Source: Solirubrobacterales bacterium
Lineage (GTDB): Bacteria; Actinomycetota; Thermoleophilia; Solirubrobacterales; 70-9
Length of the DNA: 10,498 bases
Assembly: GCA_013694825.1 (NCBI GenBank)
Contig: JACDBR010000053.1
Location: forward strand, 1-10,498
Direction of reading: 5' to 3'
Below, piece after piece: positions 1 to 6,252 of this stretch. The notes below the pieces were generated by a model that was not told the DNA's origin, did no database searches, and saw only the letters and a program-made list of their open reading frames with translations. Both the position numbers and the translations under genes were made by a program. How positions within the stretch are numbered: position 1 is the first letter of the stretch; every line of letters starts with the position of its first letter.

Positions 1-1849
1 CCCGCAGCGTCCGCCCCGTCGCCGCGGGGGACGCAGGCGCCGGCCGCTGCTCGAGGAGCCGGAGGAGAAGGTCGTAGTCGAGCGCGAGCCGGAGATCCTC
101 GAAGTTCGGTCCGGGGCTACCGTGCGCGAGGTCGCCGAGACGTTCGGCGTCGCCCCGGCCGAGATCATCAAGAAGCTGATGGGGATGGGGGAGATGGCAA
201 CGCTCACCCAGACGCTCCCCGACGAGACCGTGACGGTGCTCGCCGACGAGCTCGACCGCAAGGTCGAGATCGTCTCCGCCAGCGCTGACGCGCCCGTCGC
301 CGAAGGCTTTGACGACACAGCCGAGGAGCTTCGCCCGCGGCCTCCGGTGGTAACGATCATGGGCCACGTCGACCACGGCAAGACCTCGCTGCTGGACGCG
401 ATCCGCTCGACCGAGGTGGTCGCCGGCGAGGCCGGCGGGATCACCCAGCACATCGGCGCCTACCAGGTGCACCACAACGACACGACGATCTCCTTCATCG
501 ATACCCCCGGCCACGCCGCCTTCACCGCGATGCGCGCCCGCGGTGCCGACGTCACCGACATCGTGGTCGTCGTTGTCGCCGCCGACGACGGGGTGATGCC
601 GCAGACCGTGGAGGCGATCGATCACGCCAAGGCAGCCGAGGTGCCGATGCTGGTCGCCGTCAACAAGATCGACCGTCCCGAGGCCGACCCGAATCGCGTC
701 CGAGGCGAGCTCGCCGAGCGGGGGCTCACTCCCGAGGACTGGGGAGGCGACACGATCTTCGCCGACGTTTCGGCCAAAACCCATGAAGGCCTCGACAACC
801 TGCTCGAGATGATCCTGCTGACCGCCGAGGTCGAGGAGCTCCAGGCCAATCCCGACGCGCCCGCCTCGGGAGCTGTGATCGAGTCGCATCTCGATCCGGG
901 CCGCGGCCCGGTGGCGACGATCCTCGTCCAGCGCGGCACGCTCCGGATCGGCGATGCGGTCGTCGCCGGCGATCAGTGGGGCAAGGTCAAGGCGATGGGA
1001 GACTTCACCGGGACGCGGCTGACCGAGGCTCGCCCCGGCGATCCGGTCGAGGTGCTGGGAATCGACGGCGTATGCGAGGCCGGCCAGCGAATCGAGGTGG
1101 TCGAAACCGAGCGCCGGGCTCGCAACATGGCCCAGCAGCGCGAGACTCGGATGCGCGCCGAGCAGCTCGCTCGCCGCCAGGCCCGTACCGTGACCCTCGA
1201 CGAGGTCTTCGCCCGCGCTCGCAAGGGCGAGATGAAGGAGCTCAACATCGTCTTGAAGTCCGACGTCTCGGGCTCGCTGGAGGCGCTCCAGGACGAGCTC
1301 GCCAAGGTGCCGCAGACCGAGGTCGTGATCGACGTGATCCACGCCGCGGCGGGAGGCGTCAACGAGTCCGACGTGATGCTCGCCTCGGCCTCGGACGCGG
1401 TGATCATCGGCTTCAACGTCAGGCCGCTCGCCGAGGCTCGGCGCGTCGCCGAGGCCGAGGGCGTCGAGATCCGCACCTACTCGGTGATCTATAAGGTGAC
1501 CGAGGAGCTGCGAGCGGCGATGGAGGGGATGCTCGATCCCGAGGAGGTCGAGGACACGCTCGGCCAGGCCGAGGTGCTGGAGCTCTTCCGCGCCTCACGG
1601 ATCGGCACGATCGCAGGCTCACGGGTCAGCGATGGCCGCGTCACCCGCGAGGCCGACGTGCGGCTGCTGCGCGAGGGCACCGTGATCTGGACCGGCCGGC
1701 TGGGCTCGCTGCGGCGCTTCAAGGACGACGTCCGCGAGGTCACCGAGGGCCAGGACTGCGGCATCGTGCTCGACGGCTACCAAGACGTCAAGGTGGGCGA
1801 CGTGATCGAGGCCTTCGAAACTCGCCAGGTCGAGAAGACCCTCGCCTGA
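1..1849 (+). CDS. infB: Translation initiation factor IF-2 (5' end missing)
   Basis: IF-2 is the GTPase that brings formyl-Met-tRNA to the 30S subunit and promotes 50S joining. The frame is open from base 2, so the gene begins before the window; the GTG at 122 is internal. The first visible residues are an Arg/Gly-rich basic linker typical of actinobacterial IF-2, followed by an IF2-N helical domain (about 113-235). The G domain is complete: G1 GHVDHGKT at 362-385, [10 protein letters not shown] switch I after it, G3 DTPGH at 500-514, G4 NKID at 662-673 and G5 SAK at 770-778. Domain II follows (about 860-1110), then a charged helix, the IF2 domain 3 (about 1215-1500) and the C-terminal fMet-tRNA-binding domain (about 1510-1840). 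It ends in TGA, 12 nt before rbfA. The infB-rbfA order is widely conserved. No odd residues were seen. Confidence 0.98.
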   Translation, partial: PQRPPRRRGGRRRRPLLEEPEEKVVVEREPEILEVRSGATVREVAETFGVAPAEIIKKLMGMGEMATLTQTLPDETVTVLADELDRKVEIVSASADAPVAEGFDDTAEELRPRPPVVTIMGHVDHGKTSLLDAIRSTEVVAGEAGGITQHIGAYQVHHNDTTISFIDTPGHAAFTAMRARGADVTDIVVVVVAADDGVMPQTVEAIDHAKAAEVPMLVAVNKIDRPEADPNRVRGELAERGLTPEDWGGDTIFADVSAKTHEGLDNLLEMILLTAEVEELQANPDAPASGAVIESHLDPGRGPVATILVQRGTLRIGDAVVAGDQWGKVKAMGDFTGTRLTEARPGDPVEVLGIDGVCEAGQRIEVVETERRARNMAQQRETRMRAEQLARRQARTVTLDEVFARARKGEMKELNIVLKSDVSGSLEALQDELAKVPQTEVVIDVIHAAAGGVNESDVMLASASDAVIIGFNVRPLAEARRVAEAEGVEIRTYSVIYKVTEELRAAMEGMLDPEEVEDTLGQAEVLELFRASRIGTIAGSRVSDGRVTREADVRLLREGTVIWTGRLGSLRRFKDDVREVTEGQDCGIVLDGYQDVKVGDVIEAFETRQVEKTLA

Positions 1850-1861
1850 GCAGGCCTGTCG

Positions 1862-2197
1862 ATGACCGAGCGCATGCGCCGTGTCAATGAGATCGTCAGG
1901 GAGGTCGTCGCCGAGGCGATCGCCCGCGACCTCGAGGACCCGCGGATCGGCTGGGTGACCGTGACCGGCGTCGATACGAGCCCCGACTTGCGTTCGGCGA
2001 AGGTCTGGGTCAGCGTGCTGGGCGACGAGGCTGAGCGCGAGGCCAGCCTGGCCGCGCTGGGCTCCTCCCACGGCATCCTGCAGGCGGCGATCGGTCGCGA
2101 GATGACGCTGAAGCGAACGCCGACGCTGAGCTTTCACTACGACGAGGCCCCGGAGCGCGGCGTCCGCCTGGCGCGCCTGCTCGAGGAGGACGGATGA
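1862..2197 (+). CDS. rbfA: 30S ribosome-binding factor A
   Basis: RbfA is a small KH-fold protein that binds immature 30S subunits near helix 1 of 16S rRNA and is needed for late 30S maturation and cold growth. The 111-residue product is near family length (usually 110-135). It shows the standard pattern: an N-terminal helix beginning MTERMRRVNEIVREVVAEAI, then DLEDPRIGWVTVTGVDTSPD, the strand SAKVWVSVLG, and a C-terminal TPTLSFHYDEA. The interhelical AxG kink of the RbfA KH fold appears here as S69-H70-G71, so the Ala is replaced by Ser, a mild change. It starts with ATG 12 nt after infB and has no clear Shine-Dalgarno. Its TGA overlaps the ATG of the next gene as ATGA. Cotranscription with infB is inferred from this spacing. 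Confidence 0.95.
   Translation: MTERMRRVNEIVREVVAEAIARDLEDPRIGWVTVTGVDTSPDLRSAKVWVSVLGDEAEREASLAALGSSHGILQAAIGREMTLKRTPTLSFHYDEAPERGVRLARLLEEDG
2184..2189 (+). promoter_or_regulatory. Ribosome binding site of the DHH phosphoesterase gene
   Basis: AGGAGG lies inside the last codons of rbfA, four bases before the ATG at 2194. It is the strongest Shine-Dalgarno match in the window. It fixes the start at 2194 rather than the in-frame ATG at 2221. Confidence 0.7.
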
Positions 2198-3240
2198 GCT
2201 CGGAGGCGAAGAGCGCCCCGATGCGAACCGAGCAGGCCCTCGAAGCGATCGCAGCGGAGATCCGTCAGGCGGATCGCTTCCTGCTGACGACCCATGAGGG
2301 TCCGGACGGCGATGCGCTCGGCTCGATGCTGGGCCTGCATGAGCTGCTCGGCCAGCTCGGCAAGGACTCGGTCATGTTCCTCCCGGCCAAGGAGTTCCCG
2401 CTGCCGGTCGAATACCGCTTCCTGCCGCTGACGGACATCTTCTTCGACCCGCCCGCCGACGTCCTCGACCGCACCCTGATCTTCCTCGACTGCGGCAACA
2501 TCGACCGCATGCCCGTCGAGTTCCTTCAGCGCCCGGAGGCGCGGCGGCTGAACCTCGACCATCACCACGACAACACCCTGTTCGGTGACGTCAACCTGGT
2601 CGACGTCGAGGCCTCGTGCACCGCCCAGATCGTCTGGGAGCTCGCCAAGCGACTCGAGGTGCCGCTGACCCCGCGGGCCGCCGGGGCGCTCTACGTCGGC
2701 CTGGTCACCGACACCGGCAAGTTCATGTATGAGAACACCGACATCGAGGCTCACCGGATGGCGGCCGAGCTGATCGAGGTCGGGGTCGACGTCTCCGACA
2801 TCTACCGTCGGCTCTACGAGCGCGTGCCGCCCGAGAAGCTGCGGCTGCTGGCTCGGGCCCTCTCGAAGGTCGAGCGCTTCGACGACGGCCGCCTATCGGT
2901 CGCATACGTGACCGAGGAGGACTACCTGGCCACGGGCGCCTCCGAGGACCTGACCGAGGGGATCATCGACCACCTGCGCTCGATCGAGGGAACCCGCGTC
3001 GCCGCCTTCGTCCGCGACAAGGCCGAGGGCGGGCGCTCGGCTCGCAAGGTCAGCCTGCGCTCGTCCGATGGAGCGGTCGACGTCTCGATCATCGCCCGCG
3101 CGCACGGCGGCGGCGGGCATGCTCGCGCGGCGGGCTTCGGCACCGACCTGACGATCTCGGAGCTCGTCACCGACCTGCGCCGCCAGCTCGACTCCTCGAC
3201 CGGGTCGAATGGCAACGGAGCGGCGCCTCCGGAGGCCTAG
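2194..3240 (+). CDS. nrnA: DHH-family phosphoesterase, NrnA-like nano-RNase/pAp phosphatase
   Basis: NrnA-type enzymes remove nucleotides from 2-5 nt RNAs and dephosphorylate 3'-phosphoadenosine 5'-phosphate, using two Mn ions in the cytoplasm. The 348-residue product shows the family motifs in order: H34-EGPDGDALGS (metal site I), D99 in FLDCGNID, D122-H123-H124 in NLDHHHDN, and D173 in GLVTDTGKF. A C-terminal DHHA1 domain ends in HGGGGHARAAGF (304-315), the substrate-binding glycine loop. All metal ligands expected for the family are present. The last ten or so residues are a low-complexity Ser/Gly/Asn/Ala tail. The start overlaps the rbfA stop (ATGA) and has a strong AGGAGG. Location between rbfA and truB is a known conserved arrangement. 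The balance between nano-RNase and pAp phosphatase activity cannot be read from sequence. Confidence 0.92.
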   Translation: MSSEAKSAPMRTEQALEAIAAEIRQADRFLLTTHEGPDGDALGSMLGLHELLGQLGKDSVMFLPAKEFPLPVEYRFLPLTDIFFDPPADVLDRTLIFLDCGNIDRMPVEFLQRPEARRLNLDHHHDNTLFGDVNLVDVEASCTAQIVWELAKRLEVPLTPRAAGALYVGLVTDTGKFMYENTDIEAHRMAAELIEVGVDVSDIYRRLYERVPPEKLRLLARALSKVERFDDGRLSVAYVTEEDYLATGASEDLTEGIIDHLRSIEGTRVAAFVRDKAEGGRSARKVSLRSSDGAVDVSIIARAHGGGGHARAAGFGTDLTISELVTDLRRQLDSSTGSNGNGAAPPEA

Positions 3241-3264
3241 TCACCGCGCCGATGGGCGCCTCCG
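3230..3264 (+). promoter_or_regulatory. Possible hairpin masking the truB ribosome binding site
   Basis: CGGAGGC (3230-3236), which contains the only Shine-Dalgarno-like GGAGG before truB, is complementary over 7 bp to GCCTCCG (3258-3264) in the second to fifth codons of truB. The loop would enclose the ATG at 3252. GGCGCCTCCG occurs twice as a direct repeat (3222-3231 and 3255-3264), so the upstream copy can compete for the same GGAGGC; 3225-3236 is a perfect 12-nt palindrome. This is direct sequence complementarity; any regulatory role is inference. Confidence 0.3.
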
Positions 3265-3962
3265 AGCCCACGGCGCCGGGGCCCGAGGCCGGTGTCGTAT
3301 TGCTCGACAAGCCCGAGGGAATCTCCTCGCACGCGGCGGTGAGCGCCGCCCGGCGCCGCCACGGCGGTGTCAAGGCCGGGCACGCCGGCACCCTCGACCC
3401 GTTCGCGACCGGACTGCTGATCGTGCTGCTGCGTCGCGAGGCGACGCGCGAGCAGGCCCGCTTCGTGGAGCTCGAGAAGACCTATCTCGCCCGCGCCCAC
3501 CTGGGAGCACGCTCCAGCACCGGCGACCCGACCGGCGAGATCATCGAGACAGGGCGGATGCCCGCCGAGCCGCTAGAGCTGCCGACCGGCCGGATCGAGC
3601 AGATCCCGCCGGCCTACTCGGCGATCAAGGTCGGCGGCAGGAGGGCCTACAAGCGGGCGCGGGCGGGCGAGACCGTGTCCATGCCGCCCCGACTCGTCGA
3701 CGTTCACCGCTTCGAGCTCCGCGGCCGCGAGACCGATCCGCCCGGCGATCAGGCTGAGTTCGAGATCGAATGCTCGTCGGGCACCTACGTGCGCAGCCTG
3801 ATCAGCGGACTAGGCGACGCCTACTGCCTGGCGCTGCGCCGAACCCGGATCGGTCCGTTCGATGTCGCCGAGGCCGACTCCGATCACGTCATTCCGATCG
3901 CCGAGGCGCTCGAGCGGGTGAGCGCCCACGCGTCCCCGGCTGCGAGAGTTCGCCGTCGATGA
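3252..3962 (+). CDS. truB: tRNA pseudouridine(55) synthase TruB, short form
   Basis: TruB isomerises U55 in the T-loop of most tRNAs to pseudouridine. The 236-residue product has the N-terminal VVLLDKPEGISSH motif, the catalytic aspartate D49 in GHAGTLDPFATG, the KTY motif (Y78), the YSAIKVGGRRAYKRAR motif (122-137) and GTYVRSL (178-184), where R181 is the expected active-site arginine. The protein stops soon after the catalytic fold, so it is about 50-80 residues shorter than E. coli TruB (314) and appears to lack the C-terminal PUA-type RNA-binding domain. No frameshift is seen: the downstream ribF ATG overlaps the TGA. ATG at 3252 is chosen as the first in-frame ATG after nrnA; the nearest GGAGG is 16 nt away, so the start is less certain than the identity. 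Confidence 0.94.
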   Translation: MGASEPTAPGPEAGVVLLDKPEGISSHAAVSAARRRHGGVKAGHAGTLDPFATGLLIVLLRREATREQARFVELEKTYLARAHLGARSSTGDPTGEIIETGRMPAEPLELPTGRIEQIPPAYSAIKVGGRRAYKRARAGETVSMPPRLVDVHRFELRGRETDPPGDQAEFEIECSSGTYVRSLISGLGDAYCLALRRTRIGPFDVAEADSDHVIPIAEALERVSAHASPAARVRRR

Positions 3963-4882
3963 GCATCAAGGTCACTCCTCTTGCCGATGCCGAGCAGCGC
4001 CCCCGCAGGATCGCGATCGGCACCTTCGACGGCGTCCACGTCGGTCACCGCCAGGTGATCGAAGGCGCGGACACGGTCTTGACGTTCGAGCCGCACCCGC
4101 TCCAGGTGATCCATCCCGAGGTCGCGCCACGGATGATCATGCCGTTCGAGGTCAAGCGCGACGTGATCGACGGACTGGGGGTCGACGAGCTCGTCGTGAT
4201 CGGCTTCGACGCCAAGTTCCGCGCGATCAGCGCCGAGGACTTCTGCGGCCGGATCCTGGTCGAGCGGCTGGGCGCCGAGCACGTCTCGGTCGGCGAGAAC
4301 TTCGCCTTCGGCGCGAAGGCGCGCGGCAACCCCGAGATGCTGGGTGCCCGACCCGAGTTCGAGACCCGGGTGGTGCCGCTGATCGAGGTCGACGGCGAGA
4401 CGGTTTCCTCGACTCGGATCCGGGCCCAGATCGCCGCCGGCGACGTGGCCGGAGCGATGCGCTGCCTCGGGGCGCCGTTCCTGCTGGAGGGGACGGTCGT
4501 GGGGGGCGACAGGCGCGGGCGCACGCTCGGCTACCCGACCGCGAACCTGATCCCCGACGACTCGCTCGCCGTGCCCGGTCACGGGGTCTATGCCGCGTTC
4601 GCCGACGGCCACCCGGCGGCGGTCTCGATCGGGGTCCGGCCGACCTTCGAGACGGGCCGCGAGCTGCTCGTTGAGGCGCACCTGATCGATCGCGATGAGG
4701 ACCTGTACGGGCGCCGCCTGAGGTTGGCCTTCATCGAGCGCCTGCGAGGGGAGCGGCGCTTCGCGGACGCCGATGCCCTGATCGGCCAGATGGCTGCCGA
4801 CGTCGAGGAAGCCCGCGATCTCTGTGCTAGCTTCCTACCGCCCTCGACGCCCCCTCCGGGCCCTGACGGAGCTTTTCGATGA
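3959..4882 (+). CDS. ribF: Bifunctional riboflavin kinase / FAD synthetase
   Basis: RibF phosphorylates riboflavin to FMN and adenylates FMN to FAD. The 307-residue product starts at the ATG overlapping the truB stop (ATGA), with no good Shine-Dalgarno, so coupling to truB is likely. The N-terminal adenylyltransferase half has [12 protein letters not shown] (20-31, HxGH-type nucleotide motif), TFEPHPL (42-48) and VSSTRIR (149-155). The C-terminal kinase half has [11 protein letters not shown] (187-197, T194/N196 for Mg and nucleotide), GHGVYA (207-212) and the catalytic glutamate E239 in [17 protein letters not shown]. Two features stand out. The helix between GHR and TFEPHP is about ten residues shorter than in E. 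coli RibF. The last 18 residues (from C289) form a Pro-rich tail whose DNA also holds the rpsO translation signals. A longer in-frame extension to 3770 has no coding support because it overlaps truB. Confidence 0.95.
   Translation: MSIKVTPLADAEQRPRRIAIGTFDGVHVGHRQVIEGADTVLTFEPHPLQVIHPEVAPRMIMPFEVKRDVIDGLGVDELVVIGFDAKFRAISAEDFCGRILVERLGAEHVSVGENFAFGAKARGNPEMLGARPEFETRVVPLIEVDGETVSSTRIRAQIAAGDVAGAMRCLGAPFLLEGTVVGGDRRGRTLGYPTANLIPDDSLAVPGHGVYAAFADGHPAAVSIGVRPTFETGRELLVEAHLIDRDEDLYGRRLRLAFIERLRGERRFADADALIGQMAADVEEARDLCASFLPPSTPPPGPDGAFR
4824..4833 (+). promoter_or_regulatory. Candidate promoter -10 element inside ribF, ahead of rpsO
   Basis: TGTGCTAGCTT carries an extended TG and a TAnnnT hexamer (TAGCTT, 4828-4833), which fits actinobacterial sigma-70-type -10 sites. 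No convincing -35 is visible 16-19 nt upstream. If used, transcription would begin near 4840 and give a leader of about 38 nt before rpsO. This is a motif match only. Confidence 0.3.
4854..4871 (+). promoter_or_regulatory. Small hairpin over the rpsO Shine-Dalgarno
   Basis: CTCCG (4854-4858) pairs with CGGAG (4867-4871) around an 8-nt loop. CGGAG is also the Shine-Dalgarno of rpsO, seven bases before its ATG at 4879. Folding would block initiation at rpsO unless ribosomes translating ribF open it or a protein changes the fold. S15 is known to repress its own synthesis through leader RNA in several bacteria; that this hairpin serves that role is inference. Confidence 0.35.
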
Positions 4883-5148
4883 GCCTGACGAAGGAAAGAA
4901 AGCAAGAGCTGATCGGCCGATTCGGCCGCTCCGACGGCGACACCGGCTCGGCCGAGGTCCAGGTCGCGTTGATGACCGAGCGCATCAACGAGCTGACCGA
5001 CCACCTGCGCACCCACGGCAAGGACCATCACTCACGGCGTGGCCTTTTGATGCTGGTCGGCAAGCGCCGGCGACTGCTGCGCTATCTGCAGAACTCCGAC
5101 CTCGACCGCTACCGCACCGTGGTGGCCGAGCTCGGCCTGCGCCGCTAG
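4879..5148 (+). CDS. rpsO: 30S ribosomal protein S15
   Basis: S15 is a primary 16S rRNA-binding protein of the 30S central domain and contributes to an intersubunit bridge. The 89-residue product has the standard length of the family. The signature is complete: [24 protein letters not shown], then H42, H46, D49 and S52 ([10 protein letters not shown]), which match the conserved rRNA-contact residues, and the basic [10 protein letters not shown] segment. The ATG overlaps the ribF TGA (ATGA) and has CGGAG seven bases upstream. No stem plus U-run is seen after the TAG, so transcription probably continues into the redox genes. Confidence 0.98.
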   Translation: MSLTKERKQELIGRFGRSDGDTGSAEVQVALMTERINELTDHLRTHGKDHHSRRGLLMLVGKRRRLLRYLQNSDLDRYRTVVAELGLRR

Positions 5149-5160
5149 TCGGGCCGCGAG

Positions 5161-5613
5161 ATGATCGAGGTCGGGACCGAGGCCCCGCACTTCACGCTGC
5201 CCGATCAGGACGGCGAGGCCTTCTCGCTCGACTCGCTGCGCCGCCGCCGGGTGTTGCTGGTCTTCTACCCGAACGACTTCAGCCCCGTCTGCACGGACCA
5301 GCTCTCGATCTACCAGGAGGTGATGCCGGAGCTCGAGCGCAAGGGCGCGACGGTGCTCGGGATCACCGTCGACAACCATTGGTCGCACAAGGCCTTCCAG
5401 GCCCAGCTCGGGGTCGAGATCCCTCTGCTCTCCGACTTCCACCCCAAGGGTGAGGTCAGCCGTGCCTACGGCGCCTACATCGAGGAGCGCGGGCACCCCA
5501 ACCGCTCGCTCGTACTGATCGACGAGCAGGGGGTGGTGGAGTGGGTCTACGAGGCTCCGACCCCGCTCGAGATCCCAGGCGCCAACCTGATCTTCGACGC
5601 GCTCGAGCGCTAG
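5161..5613 (+). CDS. Peroxiredoxin, 1-Cys type (AhpC/TSA superfamily, BCP/AhpE-like)
   Basis: Peroxiredoxins reduce hydrogen peroxide, organic peroxides or peroxynitrite with a cysteine thiol. The 150-residue product has the thioredoxin-like layout: APHFTLPDQDGEAFSLDSL, strand VLLVFYPNDF, then the active site P37-NDFSPVC44 with Ser in place of the usual Thr (S41), and R115 in HPNRSLVLID completing the Pro-Thr/Ser-Cys-Arg centre. C44 is the only cysteine in the protein, so it has no resolving Cys and must be recycled by an outside thiol. No signal peptide is present, so it is cytoplasmic. ATG at 5161 is 12 nt after rpsO with no clear Shine-Dalgarno; the next gene starts 12 nt after its TAG. 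The substrate and the exact subfamily (BCP or AhpE) cannot be settled from the sequence. Confidence 0.9.
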   Translation: MIEVGTEAPHFTLPDQDGEAFSLDSLRRRRVLLVFYPNDFSPVCTDQLSIYQEVMPELERKGATVLGITVDNHWSHKAFQAQLGVEIPLLSDFHPKGEVSRAYGAYIEERGHPNRSLVLIDEQGVVEWVYEAPTPLEIPGANLIFDALER

Positions 5614-5625
5614 CCGGGCCTGCGC

Positions 5626-6177
5626 GTGGAGGCGAGCTCGGGTGAACGTCTGACCAGCACCGCGCTGCCCGCGATCGGCGCCGGAGACCACGTGCGCGGA
5701 TCGGGCGAGCCGCTGATCGTCTACCTCGACCTCGGCTGTCCCGATTGCGCTGCGTGCTGGCTCGATCTGCGGGGGGTCGAGGGGCTGGAGCTGTGCCTGC
5801 GCCACTTTCCTATCGCCAGCAAGCATCCGCGTGCGCCCGCCCTTCACTCCGCAGCCGAGGCGGCCGGCCTCCAGGGGGCGTTCTTCGCGATGGTCGACCT
5901 GATCTGCGAGGACCACGGCCGCCAGGACGATCCGCACCTCTGGGCGCGAGCCGCGACGCTCGGGCTGGAGCTCGGCCGCTTCGAATTCGACCGCCGGAGC
6001 GAGCAGGCCAAAGCCCGGGTGCGGGCTGACTTCGCCGCCGGAATTCGCGGCGGGATCGCGGCCGTGCCGGCCGCCCTGGGCGCCGGCGAGCTGGTCTACG
6101 ACGAGCTCGTGCTGGCCTGCGCCGAGCGCCTCGGCGCACAAGCCAGAGCCGCCGGCCGCTCGGCGGGACCTCGGTAA
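5626..6177 (+). CDS. DsbA-family thioredoxin-fold protein with a CxxCxxC centre
   Basis: This 183-residue protein resembles the DsbA-like Thioredoxin_4 group. Strand PLIVYLDLG (29-37) leads into C38-P-D-C41-A-A-C44. Next come strand LELCLRHFPI, then HPRAPALHSAAEAAGLQGAFFAMVDLI (the helical insert pattern of this family), then the GGIAAVPAALGAGEL region, where P148 is the likely cis-Pro facing the active site. CPDC is the probable redox pair; C44 makes a second overlapping CxxC. Further cysteines are C57, C94 and C165. There is no signal peptide or membrane segment, so it should act in the cytoplasm, unlike classical DsbA. It starts at GTG, 12 nt after the peroxiredoxin; no other in-frame ATG/GTG precedes the domain. 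Its TAA lies inside the pnp -10 element. It may reduce the neighbouring 1-Cys peroxiredoxin, which is inference from position only. Confidence 0.8.
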   Translation: MEASSGERLTSTALPAIGAGDHVRGSGEPLIVYLDLGCPDCAACWLDLRGVEGLELCLRHFPIASKHPRAPALHSAAEAAGLQGAFFAMVDLICEDHGRQDDPHLWARAATLGLELGRFEFDRRSEQAKARVRADFAAGIRGGIAAVPAALGAGELVYDELVLACAERLGAQARAAGRSAGPR

Positions 6178-6180
6178 GAT
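6175..6180 (+). promoter_or_regulatory. Candidate -10 promoter element of pnp
   Basis: TAAGAT in the context CGGTAAGATCG fits the actinobacterial TAnnnT -10 consensus and sits at the start of the only sizeable intergenic gap. Its first three bases are the TAA stop of the preceding gene. No TTGACA-like -35 is visible at 16-18 nt spacing in the G/C-rich coding end upstream. A start near 6187 would give a pnp leader of about 65 nt. Confidence 0.5.
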
Positions 6181-6194
6181 CGCCCGCGACCCAA

Positions 6195-6206
6195 GAACGG
6201 AAGTTC
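6195..6206 (+). other. GNRA-capped mini-hairpin in the pnp leader
   Basis: GAAC (6195-6198) pairs with GTTC (6203-6206) around a GGAA loop, which fits the GNRA tetraloop class. The 4-bp stem alone is weak, but it stands directly before the larger leader hairpin and may form a joint structure with it. Confidence 0.3.
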
Positions 6207-6214
6207 GAAGCGAT

Positions 6215-6235
6215 CGGGCGCCAACCGGGCGCCCG
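6215..6235 (+). promoter_or_regulatory. Stable hairpin in the pnp leader
   Basis: CGGGCGCC (6215-6222) pairs with GGCGCCCG (6228-6235) around the 5-nt loop AACCG, an 8-bp all-G/C stem that a T-G wobble (6214/6236) can extend. The right arm ends next to the pnp Shine-Dalgarno. The segment 6225-6236 is also a perfect 12-nt palindrome. There is no U-run behind it, so it is not an intrinsic terminator. Leader or rpsO-pnp intergenic hairpins are RNase III targets in pnp autoregulation in E. coli and Streptomyces; a like role here is inference. Confidence 0.5.
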
Positions 6236-6242
6236 GAAGGAA
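6235..6242 (+). promoter_or_regulatory. Ribosome binding site of pnp
   Basis: GGAAGGAA lies 10-12 nt before the ATG at 6253, directly against the leader hairpin. It supports the ATG at 6253; the ATG at 6259 is in frame but further away. Confidence 0.55.
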
Positions 6243-6252
6243 AAGTGACCGT

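Noticed and set aside
122..124. GTG as the start of infB
   Set aside because: The same frame stays open to base 2 and codes for a basic linker that fits IF-2, so the true start lies before the window. A shorter IF-2 isoform from this GTG cannot be excluded, but no Shine-Dalgarno supports it.
3770..3958. Upstream extension of the ribF frame
   Set aside because: It lies wholly inside truB and codes for Arg-rich sequence unlike RibF. The ATG at 3959, overlapping the truB stop, fits the family N-terminus.
4854..4876. Intrinsic terminator before rpsO (hairpin followed by CTTTT)
   Set aside because: The stem is only 5 bp and the T run four bases, and it lies inside the ribF coding end in front of a coupled gene. 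Masking of the ribosome binding site is the more sensible reading.
5032..6141. Long minus-strand open frame opposite rpsO and the redox genes
   Set aside because: It is an antisense shadow of high-G/C plus-strand genes with clear families; its translation is Asp/Arg/Leu-rich with no domain pattern.
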